64,000 nt of DNA from an uncultured Rhodopila sp. (lineage in GTDB: Bacteria; Pseudomonadota; Alphaproteobacteria; Acetobacterales; Acetobacteraceae). Below the pieces are notes generated by a model. That model saw nothing but the letters and a program-made list of their open reading frames with translations. It searched no databases and was not told the DNA's origin. The position numbers and the translations under genes were made by a program. Location of the stretch: assembly GCA_903851415.1 (NCBI GenBank), contig CAINOE010000109.1, positions 124,001-188,000 on the forward strand, read 5' to 3'. Shown here piece by piece: positions 20,121 through 26,696 of the stretch; within the stretch, counting starts at the first letter, position 1; each line of letters begins with the position of its first letter.

Positions 20121-20220
20121 CGTCATCCGCCGGCACTGCTTCCCAGCGCCTTCGTCAAAGGTTCCGATCGGCGGTCACTCCGGGCTGGATTTCAACGCGA
20201 ACCGCGCCTATCCTGCGGTG

Positions 20221-20406
20221 ATGGACGATCCTTTACCCCCAGCGCCTCCCGGCTGGCTAGAAGCCCTCGCAGAGAGCGAAGCTGAACTTGCCGCCGGGCA
20301 GACTGTCCCGTCGGAGCCGATCATGCAGCGGCTTCGCGAGAGTATAGCCCGGCTTGAGGCCAAGCGAGCGGGCGCGACCGCCCCCATGGATACAAGCCGC
20401 CGTTGA
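20221..20406 (+). CDS. short antitoxin-like protein paired with a ParE-type toxin
   Basis: A 61-aa acidic/helical protein (PPGWLEALAESEAELAAGQTVP, RESIARLEAKRAG). It overlaps the next gene by four bases, the normal antitoxin position before a RelE/ParE toxin. The helical EAELAAGQTVP stretch resembles the toxin-wrapping segment of such antitoxins; no DNA-binding domain is obvious. A GTG one codon upstream (20218) is an alternative start. Confidence 0.65.
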   Translation: MDDPLPPAPPGWLEALAESEAELAAGQTVPSEPIMQRLRESIARLEAKRAGATAPMDTSRR

Positions 20407-20699
20407 TCGCCTACACGCCGAAAGCGGAGCGACAGGTTGATGACCTCCGCCGGTATTACGAAGACAAGGATCGGCCTGAAGCCGTTCGGGGCTTGTTCGC
20501 CGCATTGGCGGGGGCTGAACGGAAAATCGAAGCCAACCCTGCTAGCGGTCTGCCGGCGCCCCGACCCTATCCCGGGCTGACGCTGCCGGGCCGGGCTTGG
20601 ATCAAGGCTGGGCGATATTGGATCGCCTACCGCAAATCGCAGCCTCCGACCATCGTCGGCGTCTTCTACGAGTCGGCCGATATTCCCGCGCGATTGTAG
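20403..20699 (+). CDS. RelE/ParE-family toxin
   Basis: A 98-aa protein with the ParE/RelE fold pattern: IAYTPKAERQVDDLRRYYED at the N-terminus, then ANPASGLPAPRPYPG, and the C-terminal GRYWIAYRKSQPPTIVGVFYESAD. The start is a TTG embedded in the upstream stop (TTGA). The frame is intact, so this is one of the few modules in the island with an apparently whole toxin. The target, gyrase (ParE) or ribosome-bound mRNA (RelE), cannot be told from sequence. Confidence 0.75.
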   Translation: MIAYTPKAERQVDDLRRYYEDKDRPEAVRGLFAALAGAERKIEANPASGLPAPRPYPGLTLPGRAWIKAGRYWIAYRKSQPPTIVGVFYESADIPARL

Positions 20700-20741
20700 C
20701 GTAGGGTCGCCGGTAACCACACACCCGTCTGGGTGCAAGGC

Positions 20742-20975
20742 TTACCTGGCCTTTGCCCTGGCCTCTCGCCGCGCGGCAGCCCGGATCACACTGTCTTCGT
20801 CGACCAGTTGACCATCCTCATCCGCCGGATCGTCCGAGGAGGCCCACCATCCCGGCTGGCCATAGCTAAACGGCACGCCGCCGGCATCGATGGTCAGCAT
20901 CTTCACGCCACGCCGCAAGGGCCGCCCGGTCTCGGCGCCTTGGATCGTGTCAGGGTAGTGCCGAGGATGGCTCAT
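20742..20975 (-). CDS. conserved-looking small protein of unknown function, copy A
   Basis: A 77-aa protein (from the ATG giving MSHPRHYPDTIQ; GTG codons at 21008-21011 would add 12 residues). Visible features are GVKMLTIDAGG, the aromatic motif GQPGWW, an acidic stretch DDPADEDGQLVDEDS and a basic tail. The protein is duplicated at 24372-24593 with about 80 percent identity by eye. The GQPGWW region faintly recalls YgiT/MqsA-type antitoxins but lacks their Cys residues, so I give no function. It is last in a minus-strand set with two tiny membrane proteins. Confidence 0.6.
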   Translation of the reverse strand: MSHPRHYPDTIQGAETGRPLRRGVKMLTIDAGGVPFSYGQPGWWASSDDPADEDGQLVDEDSVIRAAARREARAKAR

Positions 20976-20986
20976 GAGGATCGTCG

Positions 20987-21082
20987 TCAACGCGTGTGCC
21001 GCACCCACCACCAGGTCGCCCCGCCGCCAACCGCGACAAGCACCAGCGGCGCGAGCAGCAGGTAAAGGTCAAGTCCGGTCAC
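20987..21082 (-). CDS. 31-residue single-span membrane microprotein
   Basis: A GTG start overlaps the stop of the upstream 75-aa gene (GTGA). The product is one hydrophobic helix (LYLLLAPLVLVAVGGGATWWWV) with a short polar head and a basic tail RHTR. Coupled position and typical membrane composition support a real gene. The same frame in the duplicated segment near 24610-24690 is broken by a deletion and a TAG codon, which shows the protein is not needed in that copy. Confidence 0.55.
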   Translation of the reverse strand: MTGLDLYLLLAPLVLVAVGGGATWWWVRHTR

Positions 21083-21306
21083 GGCTTCAGCCTTCCCAAC
21101 ACGATATGCGCAAACAGATCTAGGCAAAGGCCGCCGGCAAACCAAACCGCCGCAAGACCAAACCGCCAAATCTGGAACGCGCTCCTGCCCTCAGTATACA
21201 GGAAACTCGCCGTCGGTGCGATCAAAGCTGTTGCTACCGTGGCCACCGCGACGTTGTTCAGCGCCGTTGCGAGCAGCTTGGTCCGCTCGTTTTCTATCAG
21301 GCTCAT
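21079..21306 (-). CDS. 75-residue two-span membrane protein of unknown function
   Basis: Starts MSLIENERTKLLATALNN and has two likely TM helices (about residues 19-36 and 48-66), ending LGRLKP. The charged cap and the spacing of helices look like a genuine small membrane protein and not a shadow frame. It heads a tight minus-strand set with the 31-residue protein and the soluble protein at 20742. No function is recognised. Confidence 0.55.
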   Translation of the reverse strand: MSLIENERTKLLATALNNVAVATVATALIAPTASFLYTEGRSAFQIWRFGLAAVWFAGGLCLDLFAHIVLGRLKP

Positions 21307-21478
21307 GCCGCGACCGGCCGACGCACCCGGCCGCCCTCCGTTGTTGAGCAGTCACTATCGCCAACTCACATCGGGATCCGCAATCGTCACCTTCCTTGGG
21401 CACGGCTTCGATGGCCATCCGGGCTTTACCCAAACAAATTGACCCGGCAACCCGCCGGGCATTAGCGTCACCCGCACC

Positions 21479-21763
21479 ATGAACGTGACCGTCCGCATCC
21501 CGGATGACTTCGCCAGGCGCCTCGGCTCCGGCGACCTCGGCCGCAAGGCGCTGGAGGCGCTTGCGCTGCAGGAATACCGCGCCGGCCGCCTGACCGTGTC
21601 CGGCCTGAGCGATGTGCTCGGCTACACCACCCAAGACGACCTCGACGGCTTCCTGATCGCCAACGGCATCACCGCTCCCCTCGCCGATGATCAGCCGGAT
21701 CGCGACCTGGCAACCCGCTTCCGCGCCTTCCGCGCCGGAAAGACCCGCGGACCCACCGATTGA
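21479..21763 (+). CDS. UPF0175-family antitoxin
   Basis: A 94-aa protein with the UPF0175 pattern: MNVTVRIPDDFARRL, then KALEALALQEYRAGRLTVSGLSDVLGY, then DDLDGFLIANGI. This family supplies antitoxins to PIN-domain toxins. The downstream toxin survives only as a C-terminal fragment beginning in the antitoxin stop, so the antitoxin is orphaned. A decayed second copy follows at 21930. Confidence 0.8.
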   Translation: MNVTVRIPDDFARRLGSGDLGRKALEALALQEYRAGRLTVSGLSDVLGYTTQDDLDGFLIANGITAPLADDQPDRDLATRFRAFRAGKTRGPTD

Positions 21764-21882
21764 CCGCCTACGACGCCACCTACCTTGAACTCGCCATCCG
21801 GCGCGGCTTACCGCTCGCGTCCAACGACAAGGAACTCCGGAAAGCCGCACGCGCGGCCGGGGTTGCGCTGCTGGAGGTTTAG
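21760..21882 (+). pseudogene. C-terminal fragment of a PIN-domain (VapC-type) toxin
   Basis: About 40 codons read TAYDATYLELAIRRGLPLAS, then NDKELRKAARAAGVALLEV. This is the typical end of a PIN domain, where the YDA Asp and the ND Asp bind metal. The N-terminal two thirds of the toxin, including the first catalytic Asp, are missing: the fragment begins directly at the antitoxin stop. The deletion joins the antitoxin end to the toxin end, so the product cannot be active. Confidence 0.85.
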
Positions 21883-21929
21883 GCCATCGCCTCGTCAAGC
21901 AGACCCGGCCTCATCGAGACGCATCGGCT

Positions 21930-22115
21930 ACACCCAAATACAATGACCCAACCCGCTGGGCATCAGCCTCCCCCGCAGCACGAACGGAACCGCCAAACGC
22001 CTCGGCTTCGTCGATCTCCGGCCGCAAGGCGTTGGAAGCGCTTGCGCTCCAGGAATACCGCGCCGGCCGCCCGACCACGTCCGAGCCTGAGCAATGTGCT
22101 CGGCTTCACCACCCA
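21930..22115 (+). pseudogene. decayed second copy of the UPF0175 antitoxin gene
   Basis: This stretch parallels 21430-21640, starting in the leader (CACCCAAATACAATGACCC against TACCCAAACAAATTGACCC) and continuing through the long matching block GGAATACCGCGCCGGCCGCC. The codon aligned with the start ATG is ACG, about 30 bases of the 5' coding part are deleted, and the frame is lost. It is a relic of a tandem duplication. Confidence 0.8.
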
Positions 22116-22163
22116 AGTCGAACCCGGCCCTTGCACCGGGTATTTTCTTGCTGCTGGCGCCTT

Positions 22164-22199
22164 TTTGTGTAGACAGAGCATTGTCCGCGTCTACACAAA
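22164..22199. promoter_or_regulatory. operator-like inverted repeat of vapBC2
   Basis: TTTGTGTAGAC and GTCTACACAAA are perfect 11-bp arms separated by 14 bases, ending nine bases before the vapB2 ATG. Position, symmetry and arm length match operators bound by VapB or VapBC complexes. The decayed first vapBC copy lacks it. Confidence 0.65.
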
Positions 22200-22208
22200 G
22201 GCCAACGG

Positions 22209-22448
22209 ATGCCTCTGAACATCCGTAACGAGGCCGTCAACCAGTTGGCCGAGGCGTTGGCAGCGAAACTGGCGGTCAACAAGACCGAGGCGGTGGCCCG
22301 GGCGCTGCGCAACGAACTTCAGCGCCTGGCGGAGGCGACGCCTTTGCAGGCGCGGCTCCGGCCGATCCAGGATCGCGTCATGTCGCGCCCGGCGACGGGG
22401 TTGGACGCGGACAAGGCGTTCTTCGATGAACTCAGCGGTGATCTCTGA
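22209..22448 (+). CDS. vapB: VapB-type antitoxin, second copy (with intact toxin)
   Basis: A 79-aa antitoxin, nearly identical to the copy at 19739 (changes such as AINKTEAVARTL to AVNKTEAVARAL). The stop TGA overlaps the toxin ATG as TGATG. VapB neutralises VapC and represses its own promoter; the strong palindrome just upstream is the natural candidate site. Confidence 0.88.
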   Translation: MPLNIRNEAVNQLAEALAAKLAVNKTEAVARALRNELQRLAEATPLQARLRPIQDRVMSRPATGLDADKAFFDELSGDL

Positions 22449-22855
22449 TGTTCGTCGATGCCTCCGCCATCATCGCCATCCTCACAAATGAACCGGATGC
22501 CGGCAACCTGATCGATCGGCTGGAAGGCGCAGCAAAGCCGATAACCTCCGCCATCGCGATCTTCGAGGCAACCCTCGGGCTGTGCCGCAAACGGAACGCC
22601 GGAGTGGACGAGGGCAGGACCGACGTTGCCGACTTCCTGGAGGCTGCGCACGTGAAAGTCGTGCCCATTGGAACCGATGAGGCGGACTTGGCGCTGTCGG
22701 CATTTGCTCGCTACGGCAGGGGGCGAGGGCATCCGGCGCAGCTAAATATCGGCGACTGCTTCGCCTATGCGGTGGCGAAAAGCCATCGCAGGACGCTGCT
22801 ATTCAAAGGCGACGACTTCAGCAAGACAGATATCGCCCCCGGGGGCGGCAGGTAG
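22448..22855 (+). CDS. vapC: VapC ribonuclease toxin (PIN domain), intact
   Basis: A 135-aa PIN-domain protein starting MFVDASAIIAIL. The acidic metal-binding set is complete: Asp4, the Glu of AIFEATLGL (about 40), the Asp of NIGDCFAYAVA (about 101) and the Asp of LLFKGDDFSKTDI. VapC toxins cut tRNA or rRNA. It is the undamaged counterpart of the remnant at 19978, and the comparison makes that remnant readable. Confidence 0.92.
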   Translation: MFVDASAIIAILTNEPDAGNLIDRLEGAAKPITSAIAIFEATLGLCRKRNAGVDEGRTDVADFLEAAHVKVVPIGTDEADLALSAFARYGRGRGHPAQLNIGDCFAYAVAKSHRRTLLFKGDDFSKTDIAPGGGR

Positions 22856-22992
22856 TCGCGTGCCTCGTCGAGAACACGGAGATCCAGTCATATTCAGGGC
22901 CGATACGCCCAGATCCCGCGAACCGCGGCAGTTTGTGCCCGGCTCGTCCCCGCGCTACAACGCAAACATTGTTTAACGCCAGCGGCATCATC

Positions 22993-23241
22993 ATGCGTAA
23001 GTCCGTAACCCTTGCCGCTCGCGTCGATGCCGATCTCGACGACGATCCGGGCCGGCTCGCGACCGCGACGGGCCGGTCGAAATCGCAGGTGATCACCGCC
23101 GCGCTACGCTCCTACGTGGCGACCGAGCAGCAATTCCTGGCCGCGGTCGAGGAGGGCAAGCAGGCCTTGCGCGACGGCCGCATGATCGATCACGAAACCG
23201 TCGTGGCGGCCTTCAACCGGCTCACCGCAACCAATCCGTGA
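22993..23241 (+). CDS. ParD/CopG-type ribbon-helix-helix antitoxin
   Basis: An 82-aa protein from the ATG giving MRKSVTLAARVDADL. A ribbon-helix-helix DNA-binding part (VTLAARVDADLDDDPGRLA, then RSKSQVITAALRSYV) is followed by a helical C-terminal arm (EQQFLAAVEEGKQALRDGR) and the HETVVAAF end typical of ParD-like antitoxins. It overlaps the broken toxin by four bases (GTGA). An upstream GTG-like extension is not supported. Confidence 0.8.
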   Translation: MRKSVTLAARVDADLDDDPGRLATATGRSKSQVITAALRSYVATEQQFLAAVEEGKQALRDGRMIDHETVVAAFNRLTATNP

Positions 23242-23544
23242 CAACGATCCGCTGGACGGAGCCGGCCAGCACGGACTTTCAGCATCGTCGAATGGCTTCA
23301 GGCCAGAAACCCGGCCGCCGCGGCCAAGGTCGGCCGGCGCATCCTCGATGCGGTCGAACTCCTCAATGAGCATCCGTTTGCCGGAAAGCCGGGGCGAGCA
23401 CCGGACACAAGCGAACTCGGCGTAACACGATATCCATACCTGATCGTCTACAGCGTCGAAGCGGGAACGACGCTTTCGGAAGGTCACCAGATCGCCGTAT
23501 TGCGGGTGCTGCACGATGCCATGCTCTGGCCGCCTGCGGATTAA
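23238..23544 (+). pseudogene. ParE/RelE-type toxin with a one-base frameshift
   Basis: From the GTG the frame reads TIRWTEPASTDF. It then needs a shift at base 23280 to continue as SIVEWLQARNPAAAAKVGRR, EHPFAGKPGRAP, YPYLIVYSVEAG and IAVLRVLHDAMLWPP, the complete body and C-terminus of a ParE/RelE toxin ending at TAA 23542-23544. One extra C (or two lost bases) explains the break. Apart from this lesion the toxin is full length, which suggests a recent loss or a sequencing error. Confidence 0.85.
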
Positions 23545-23571
23545 GATACCGGCTGACGCCTGCCCGATCAG

Positions 23572-23640
23572 CGCTGCGCTACGCTCCTGCGTGGCGACCG
23601 GCAGCAACGTCCGGGCGCCGGCGAGGCCGGCAAAAAGGAG
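23572..23640 (+). repeat. degenerate repeat of the ParD antitoxin coding sequence
   Basis: GCGCTACGCTCCTGCGTGGC, continuing to the Ala/Glu-rich part, repeats with substitutions the segment at 23098-23165 that encodes AALRSYVATEQQ and what follows. It carries no usable frame. It is a third trace of local duplication in the island. Confidence 0.55.
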
Positions 23641-23754
23641 GCTGATTTGTTCGGTGAAGGCACCAGCTCGAAACCGGTCCCGAGGATAGACTGCTTCCGA
23701 ACCTCGCATCCCGGCGAACTTCGCATCACCCGTTGAATGTGACCAACCGATAGG

Positions 23755-23764
23755 TTACATGTAA
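23755..23764. promoter_or_regulatory. short palindrome upstream of mazE
   Basis: TTACATGTAA is a perfect 10-base palindrome 19 bases before the mazE ATG. It may be the core of an autoregulatory site, but at this length chance is possible. Confidence 0.35.
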
Positions 23765-23783
23765 TGATCCCGAAGAGGCTGCA

Positions 23784-23996
23784 ATGGCCACCGTCCGATC
23801 ATCCCGCGAGAACGTTCGCCGGCACCGCGACAAGCTGCGCGCGCAGGGATTGCGTCCGGTCCAGATATGGGTGCCCGATACGCGGTCTCCCGCCTTTGCC
23901 GCGGAAGCCCGGCGCCAGTCCGCCGCAGTCGCGTCCAGCGAGCACGCCAAAGAGGATCAGGCGTTCGTGGACGCGATCTCGGCAGAATGGCCGTAA
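23784..23996 (+). CDS. MazE-like antitoxin (DUF3018 type)
   Basis: A 70-aa protein with the DUF3018 layout: RENVRRHRDKLRAQGLRPVQIWVPDTRSP, here split for length as RENVRRHRDKLRAQGL and RPVQIWVPDTRSP, then an Ala-rich helix and the acidic end AKEDQAFVDAISAEW. The family pairs with MazF/PemK toxins. It overlaps mazF by ten bases. Confidence 0.85.
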   Translation: MATVRSSRENVRRHRDKLRAQGLRPVQIWVPDTRSPAFAAEARRQSAAVASSEHAKEDQAFVDAISAEWP

Positions 23997-24316
23997 CCCG
24001 CGGCGAGGTCTGGACCGTCTCGGGGGACGTCTACGCCAACAAGCCCCGTCCGGCCGTGATCATTCAGTCCGACCGGTTCAGCGATACAGCCTCGATCACG
24101 CTGGTCCCTTGCACAACCGACCCCATCGACGCGCCGCTTTTCCGGCTGGACCTGCTGCCGGACAGCGGCAACGGGTTGCGGTTCCCCTGCCGCCTGATGG
24201 TGGACAAGATCACGACCGTCCCGAGATCGAATCTCGGGCAGCGCGTCGGGCGGCTGAGCGATGATGACCTCGTCCGCCTGACCCGAGCCGCCGTCGTCTT
24301 TCTCGGCCTTGCATAG
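23987..24316 (+). CDS. mazF: MazF/PemK-type endoribonuclease toxin
   Basis: The ATG at 23987 inside the antitoxin 3' end gives 109 aa. Family motifs are VTRGEVWTVSG, RPAVIIQSDRF, LVPCTTDP, PCRLMVDKITTVPRSNLGQ and VGRLSDDDLVRLTRA. Conserved Arg and Thr positions of the MazF active site are present and the frame is intact. MazF cuts mRNA at short sites. With vapC2 and the parE at 20403 it is one of the toxins in the island that still look functional. Confidence 0.92.
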   Translation: MAVTRGEVWTVSGDVYANKPRPAVIIQSDRFSDTASITLVPCTTDPIDAPLFRLDLLPDSGNGLRFPCRLMVDKITTVPRSNLGQRVGRLSDDDLVRLTRAAVVFLGLA

Positions 24317-24330
24317 TCCGGACCTGACAG

Positions 24331-24685
24331 TGAAGGCCGCCGGTAACCACATGCCCGCCTGCGCGATCGGCTTACCTGGCCCCTCGCCGCGCCACGGTCC
24401 AGATGACATTGTCTTCGTAGACCAGTTGACCGTCCTGACCCGCCGGATCGTCCAGGGAGGCCCACCATCCCGGCTGGCCACAGGTAAAAGGCACGCCGCC
24501 GGCATCGATGGTCAGCATCTTCACGCCACGCCGCAACGGCCGCCCGGTCTCGGCGCTTTGGATCGTGTCAGGGTAGTCCCGAGGATGGCTCATCAGGATC
24601 GTCGTCAACGCGTGTGCCGCACCCACTACCAGGTCGCCGCGCCGGCTACCCCGACAAGCATGAACGGCAGTCCAATCCGCTCACG
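24331..24685. repeat. segmental duplication, copy B (partner 20707-21085)
   Basis: Repeats copy A in the same orientation, 3.6 kb away. The part corresponding to the 31-residue membrane gene has lost several codons and carries TAG in place of TGG, so only the soluble-protein frame survives. Confidence 0.8.
24372..24593 (-). CDS. conserved-looking small protein of unknown function, copy B
   Basis: A 73-aa protein from the ATG giving MSHPRDYPDTIQSAETGRPL, closely matching copy A at 20742 (GVKMLTIDAGGVPF, QPGWWASLDDPA, DGQLVYEDN). The shared frame and mostly protein-neutral differences suggest it was under selection for some time. The tiny membrane gene that precedes it in copy A is broken here and the 75-residue membrane gene is absent. 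Confidence 0.55.
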   Translation of the reverse strand: MSHPRDYPDTIQSAETGRPLRRGVKMLTIDAGGVPFTCGQPGWWASLDDPAGQDGQLVYEDNVIWTVARRGAR

Positions 24686-24706
24686 GCGTCAGCCTCCGAA
24701 AAACGG

Positions 24707-25024
24707 TCAATCCCCCCCGCTGATACCCGCACCCGCCCCGCCCGCCCTGCGGGGCAGCCGCTCGATCTCGTCTCCGGCAACCTCCCGCGCACGCCGCAAT
24801 TCATAGAGCTGCTGCAGGTTCAGCCAGACCTCCGGCCCGGTCTGAAACCAGTGACCGAGGCGCAACGCCGTGTCGGCGGTAATCGCCCGCTGGCCGTTGA
24901 TGATCTGCGTCACCCGGTTGACCGGCACCGCAATCTGCCGCGCCAGTTCGGCCGCGCTCATACCGAGTTCCTGTAGCTCATCGGCCAGATGCTCACAGGG
25001 ATGGATAGCCGTGTAGCGCGACAA
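24707..25024 (-). CDS. higA: HigA/VapI-type antitoxin with helix-turn-helix
   Basis: A 105-aa protein starting MSRYTAIHPCEHLADELQEL. It has an XRE-type helix-turn-helix (MSAAELARQIAVPVNRVTQI, then NGQRAITADTALRLGHWF) and the HigA continuation TGPEVWLNLQQLYELR. In HigBA modules the toxin gene comes first and the antitoxin second, as here on the minus strand. The upstream toxin is interrupted. The C-terminal Gly/Ala tail is not conserved. Confidence 0.88.
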   Translation of the reverse strand: MSRYTAIHPCEHLADELQELGMSAAELARQIAVPVNRVTQIINGQRAITADTALRLGHWFQTGPEVWLNLQQLYELRRAREVAGDEIERLPRRAGGAGAGISGGD

Positions 25025-25090
25025 TCTGGATTCTCACCTTGATTGTCGCGCGGCATAGCCGTGCGCGCCATGGAATGCCCCCTCGCAAAC

Positions 25091-25378
25091 TCAGTGGTGG
25101 TAATCGACGATTTCGACCTCGCTCGGACCCGCGTCGCCGTCCGGCCATTCAAAACAAATCCGCCATTGGTCGTTGATGCGAATGCTGTATTGCCCCCTGC
25201 GATTGCCCTGGAGCGCTTCGAGCCGGTTGCCCGGAAAGCCGCGCAAAGCTCGCAGATCCGGAGCCGCTTCCAGCCGGTCGAGGCGCTTTTCCGCTTGCCG
25301 GCGGAACGTCTCGAAGGCCGGGACATCCTGGCCCTCGGCAAACATGCGGGTTCGCTTGTCCCGTTAGCTCAGGATCAA
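25091..25378 (-). pseudogene. HigB-type toxin with an early nonsense codon
   Basis: Reading from a TTG at 25378 the codons give L-I-L-S-stop-R-D-K-R-T-R-M-F-A-E-G. The HigB family usually has an aromatic residue where TAA (25366-25364) stands, as in SFRDK or SYRDK. The rest is whole: RRQAEKRLDRLEAAPDLRAL, PPGNRLEAL-like PGNRLEALQGNRRGQYSI, NDQWRICFEW and VEIVDYHH. Translation from the internal ATG at 25345 would lack the first strand of the fold. The toxin is probably inactive while the antitoxin remains. Confidence 0.8.
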
Positions 25379-25510
25379 GCCGCTTTCCAGCCAAGAAAGA
25401 CGCATTACGTCAAGCGTAAAGCCGCCGTCGCGGTGACGCTGTCCAGTTAACCCCAACCGCGTGATCGACCCCGCTTGACTCTCCTGCCCTTCCGCCGCCA
25501 AAGCCGCCGC

Positions 25511-26530
25511 ATGCACTCAACCGGCCTGATCGACCTCCAGGTCAACGGCTACGCCGGCGTCGATTTCAACGACACCGCGCTGACCGCCGCCGCGCTCGAC
25601 CACGCGCTGGAGGCGATGCTCCGCTCCGGCGTCACCACCTGCCTGCCGACGCTGATCACCGCCGCCGAAGCGGATCTGGCAGACCGCCTCCACGCTCTGG
25701 ACGAAGCCGTCGCGCACAGCCGCCTCGGCCCGTTGATGGTGCCGGGCTTCCACCTGGAGGGTCCGTTCCTCAACCCCGCCCGCGGCTACGCCGGCTGCCA
25801 CCCGCTCGAGGCGATCATCCCGCCCGACCCCCAAGCCCTCGATCGGCTCAAAAGCAACCTCCGCCGCCCGTTCCTGCTACTGACCCTGGCCCCCGAGCGG
25901 CCCGGCGCGATGAATCTGATCCGCCACGCCCGCGCCGCCGGCATCGCCGTCGCGATGGGCCACACCGCGGCCGATGCCGCCGCCACCGAGCAAGCGGCGC
26001 GGGCCGGAGTGACGCTCAGCACCCATCTCGGCAACGCCCTGCCGCAGCCGCAGCCAAAATTCTTCAACCCGCTGATGGCGCAACTGGCCGAAGACGCGCT
26101 GCACGCCAGCTTCATCGCCGACGGCATCCACATCCCGCCGCTCGCGCTGAAGGTGCTGCTGCGCGCCAAGGGCGCCGAACGCTGTATCCTGGTCACCGAC
26201 GCGACCGCCGCCGCCGCCGCGCCGCCCGGCCTGTATCGCTTCGCCAGCATGTCCATCGAGCACGCCGCGGACGGCTCGGTCCGCGTCCCTGGCACCGCGA
26301 CGCTGGCCGGCTCGGCGCTGTGCCTGGACCAGGCGGTGCGCAACGTCGTCGCATGGGGGTTTGCGGACCCGCCGATGGCACTGGCCATGGCATCCGAGCA
26401 TCCCGCCGCGCTGCTGGCCCCTGCCCTCGCTCACCACGGCGTCCGCCTGCCGGACTCCGAGGTCGCCTGGACCGGCTCGCTGCACCCGGCCAACGTTACC
26501 ACCGAAAATCTGAATTTCGCGACCCGGTAG
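25511..26530 (+). CDS. nagA: N-acetylglucosamine-6-phosphate deacetylase
   Basis: A 339-aa amidohydrolase that removes acetate from GlcNAc-6-phosphate in amino-sugar and wall recycling. Motifs are GLIDLQVNGYAGVDF, PGFHLEGPFLNP (metal-binding Glu), AMGHTAADAAA, STHLGNALPQ, ADGIHIPPLAL and LVTDATAAA (catalytic Asp). It is about 40 residues shorter than well-studied NagA proteins, because the N-terminal strand segment before GLIDLQ is missing. A TTG at 25475 adds only 12 unrelated residues. It directly borders the toxin-antitoxin island and has no nagB neighbour. Confidence 0.88.
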   Translation: MHSTGLIDLQVNGYAGVDFNDTALTAAALDHALEAMLRSGVTTCLPTLITAAEADLADRLHALDEAVAHSRLGPLMVPGFHLEGPFLNPARGYAGCHPLEAIIPPDPQALDRLKSNLRRPFLLLTLAPERPGAMNLIRHARAAGIAVAMGHTAADAAATEQAARAGVTLSTHLGNALPQPQPKFFNPLMAQLAEDALHASFIADGIHIPPLALKVLLRAKGAERCILVTDATAAAAAPPGLYRFASMSIEHAADGSVRVPGTATLAGSALCLDQAVRNVVAWGFADPPMALAMASEHPAALLAPALAHHGVRLPDSEVAWTGSLHPANVTTENLNFATR

Positions 26531-26696
26531 AAACCTTTTGTTAACCCTTCCGCGCTAGGGTGGCGACAGCGAAGAACGCGACCTCGTCAGGTCCGGTGGG
26601 CAGAACGGCCATTCCCTGGCTTCCCCGCAAAAGGGAAAGGCTGTCCGCCGTGATAAGCCGATTGGCCGGCGCAAACCGCAGCCGGGCCGCGGCGCG

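Larger units (their letters stand above)
20707..21085. repeat. segmental duplication, copy A (partner 24331-24685)
   Basis: From CGCCGGTAACCACA through the soluble small protein and into the 31-residue gene, this segment closely matches 24331-24685 in the same orientation. Differences include a deletion and scattered substitutions in the second copy. Confidence 0.8.
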
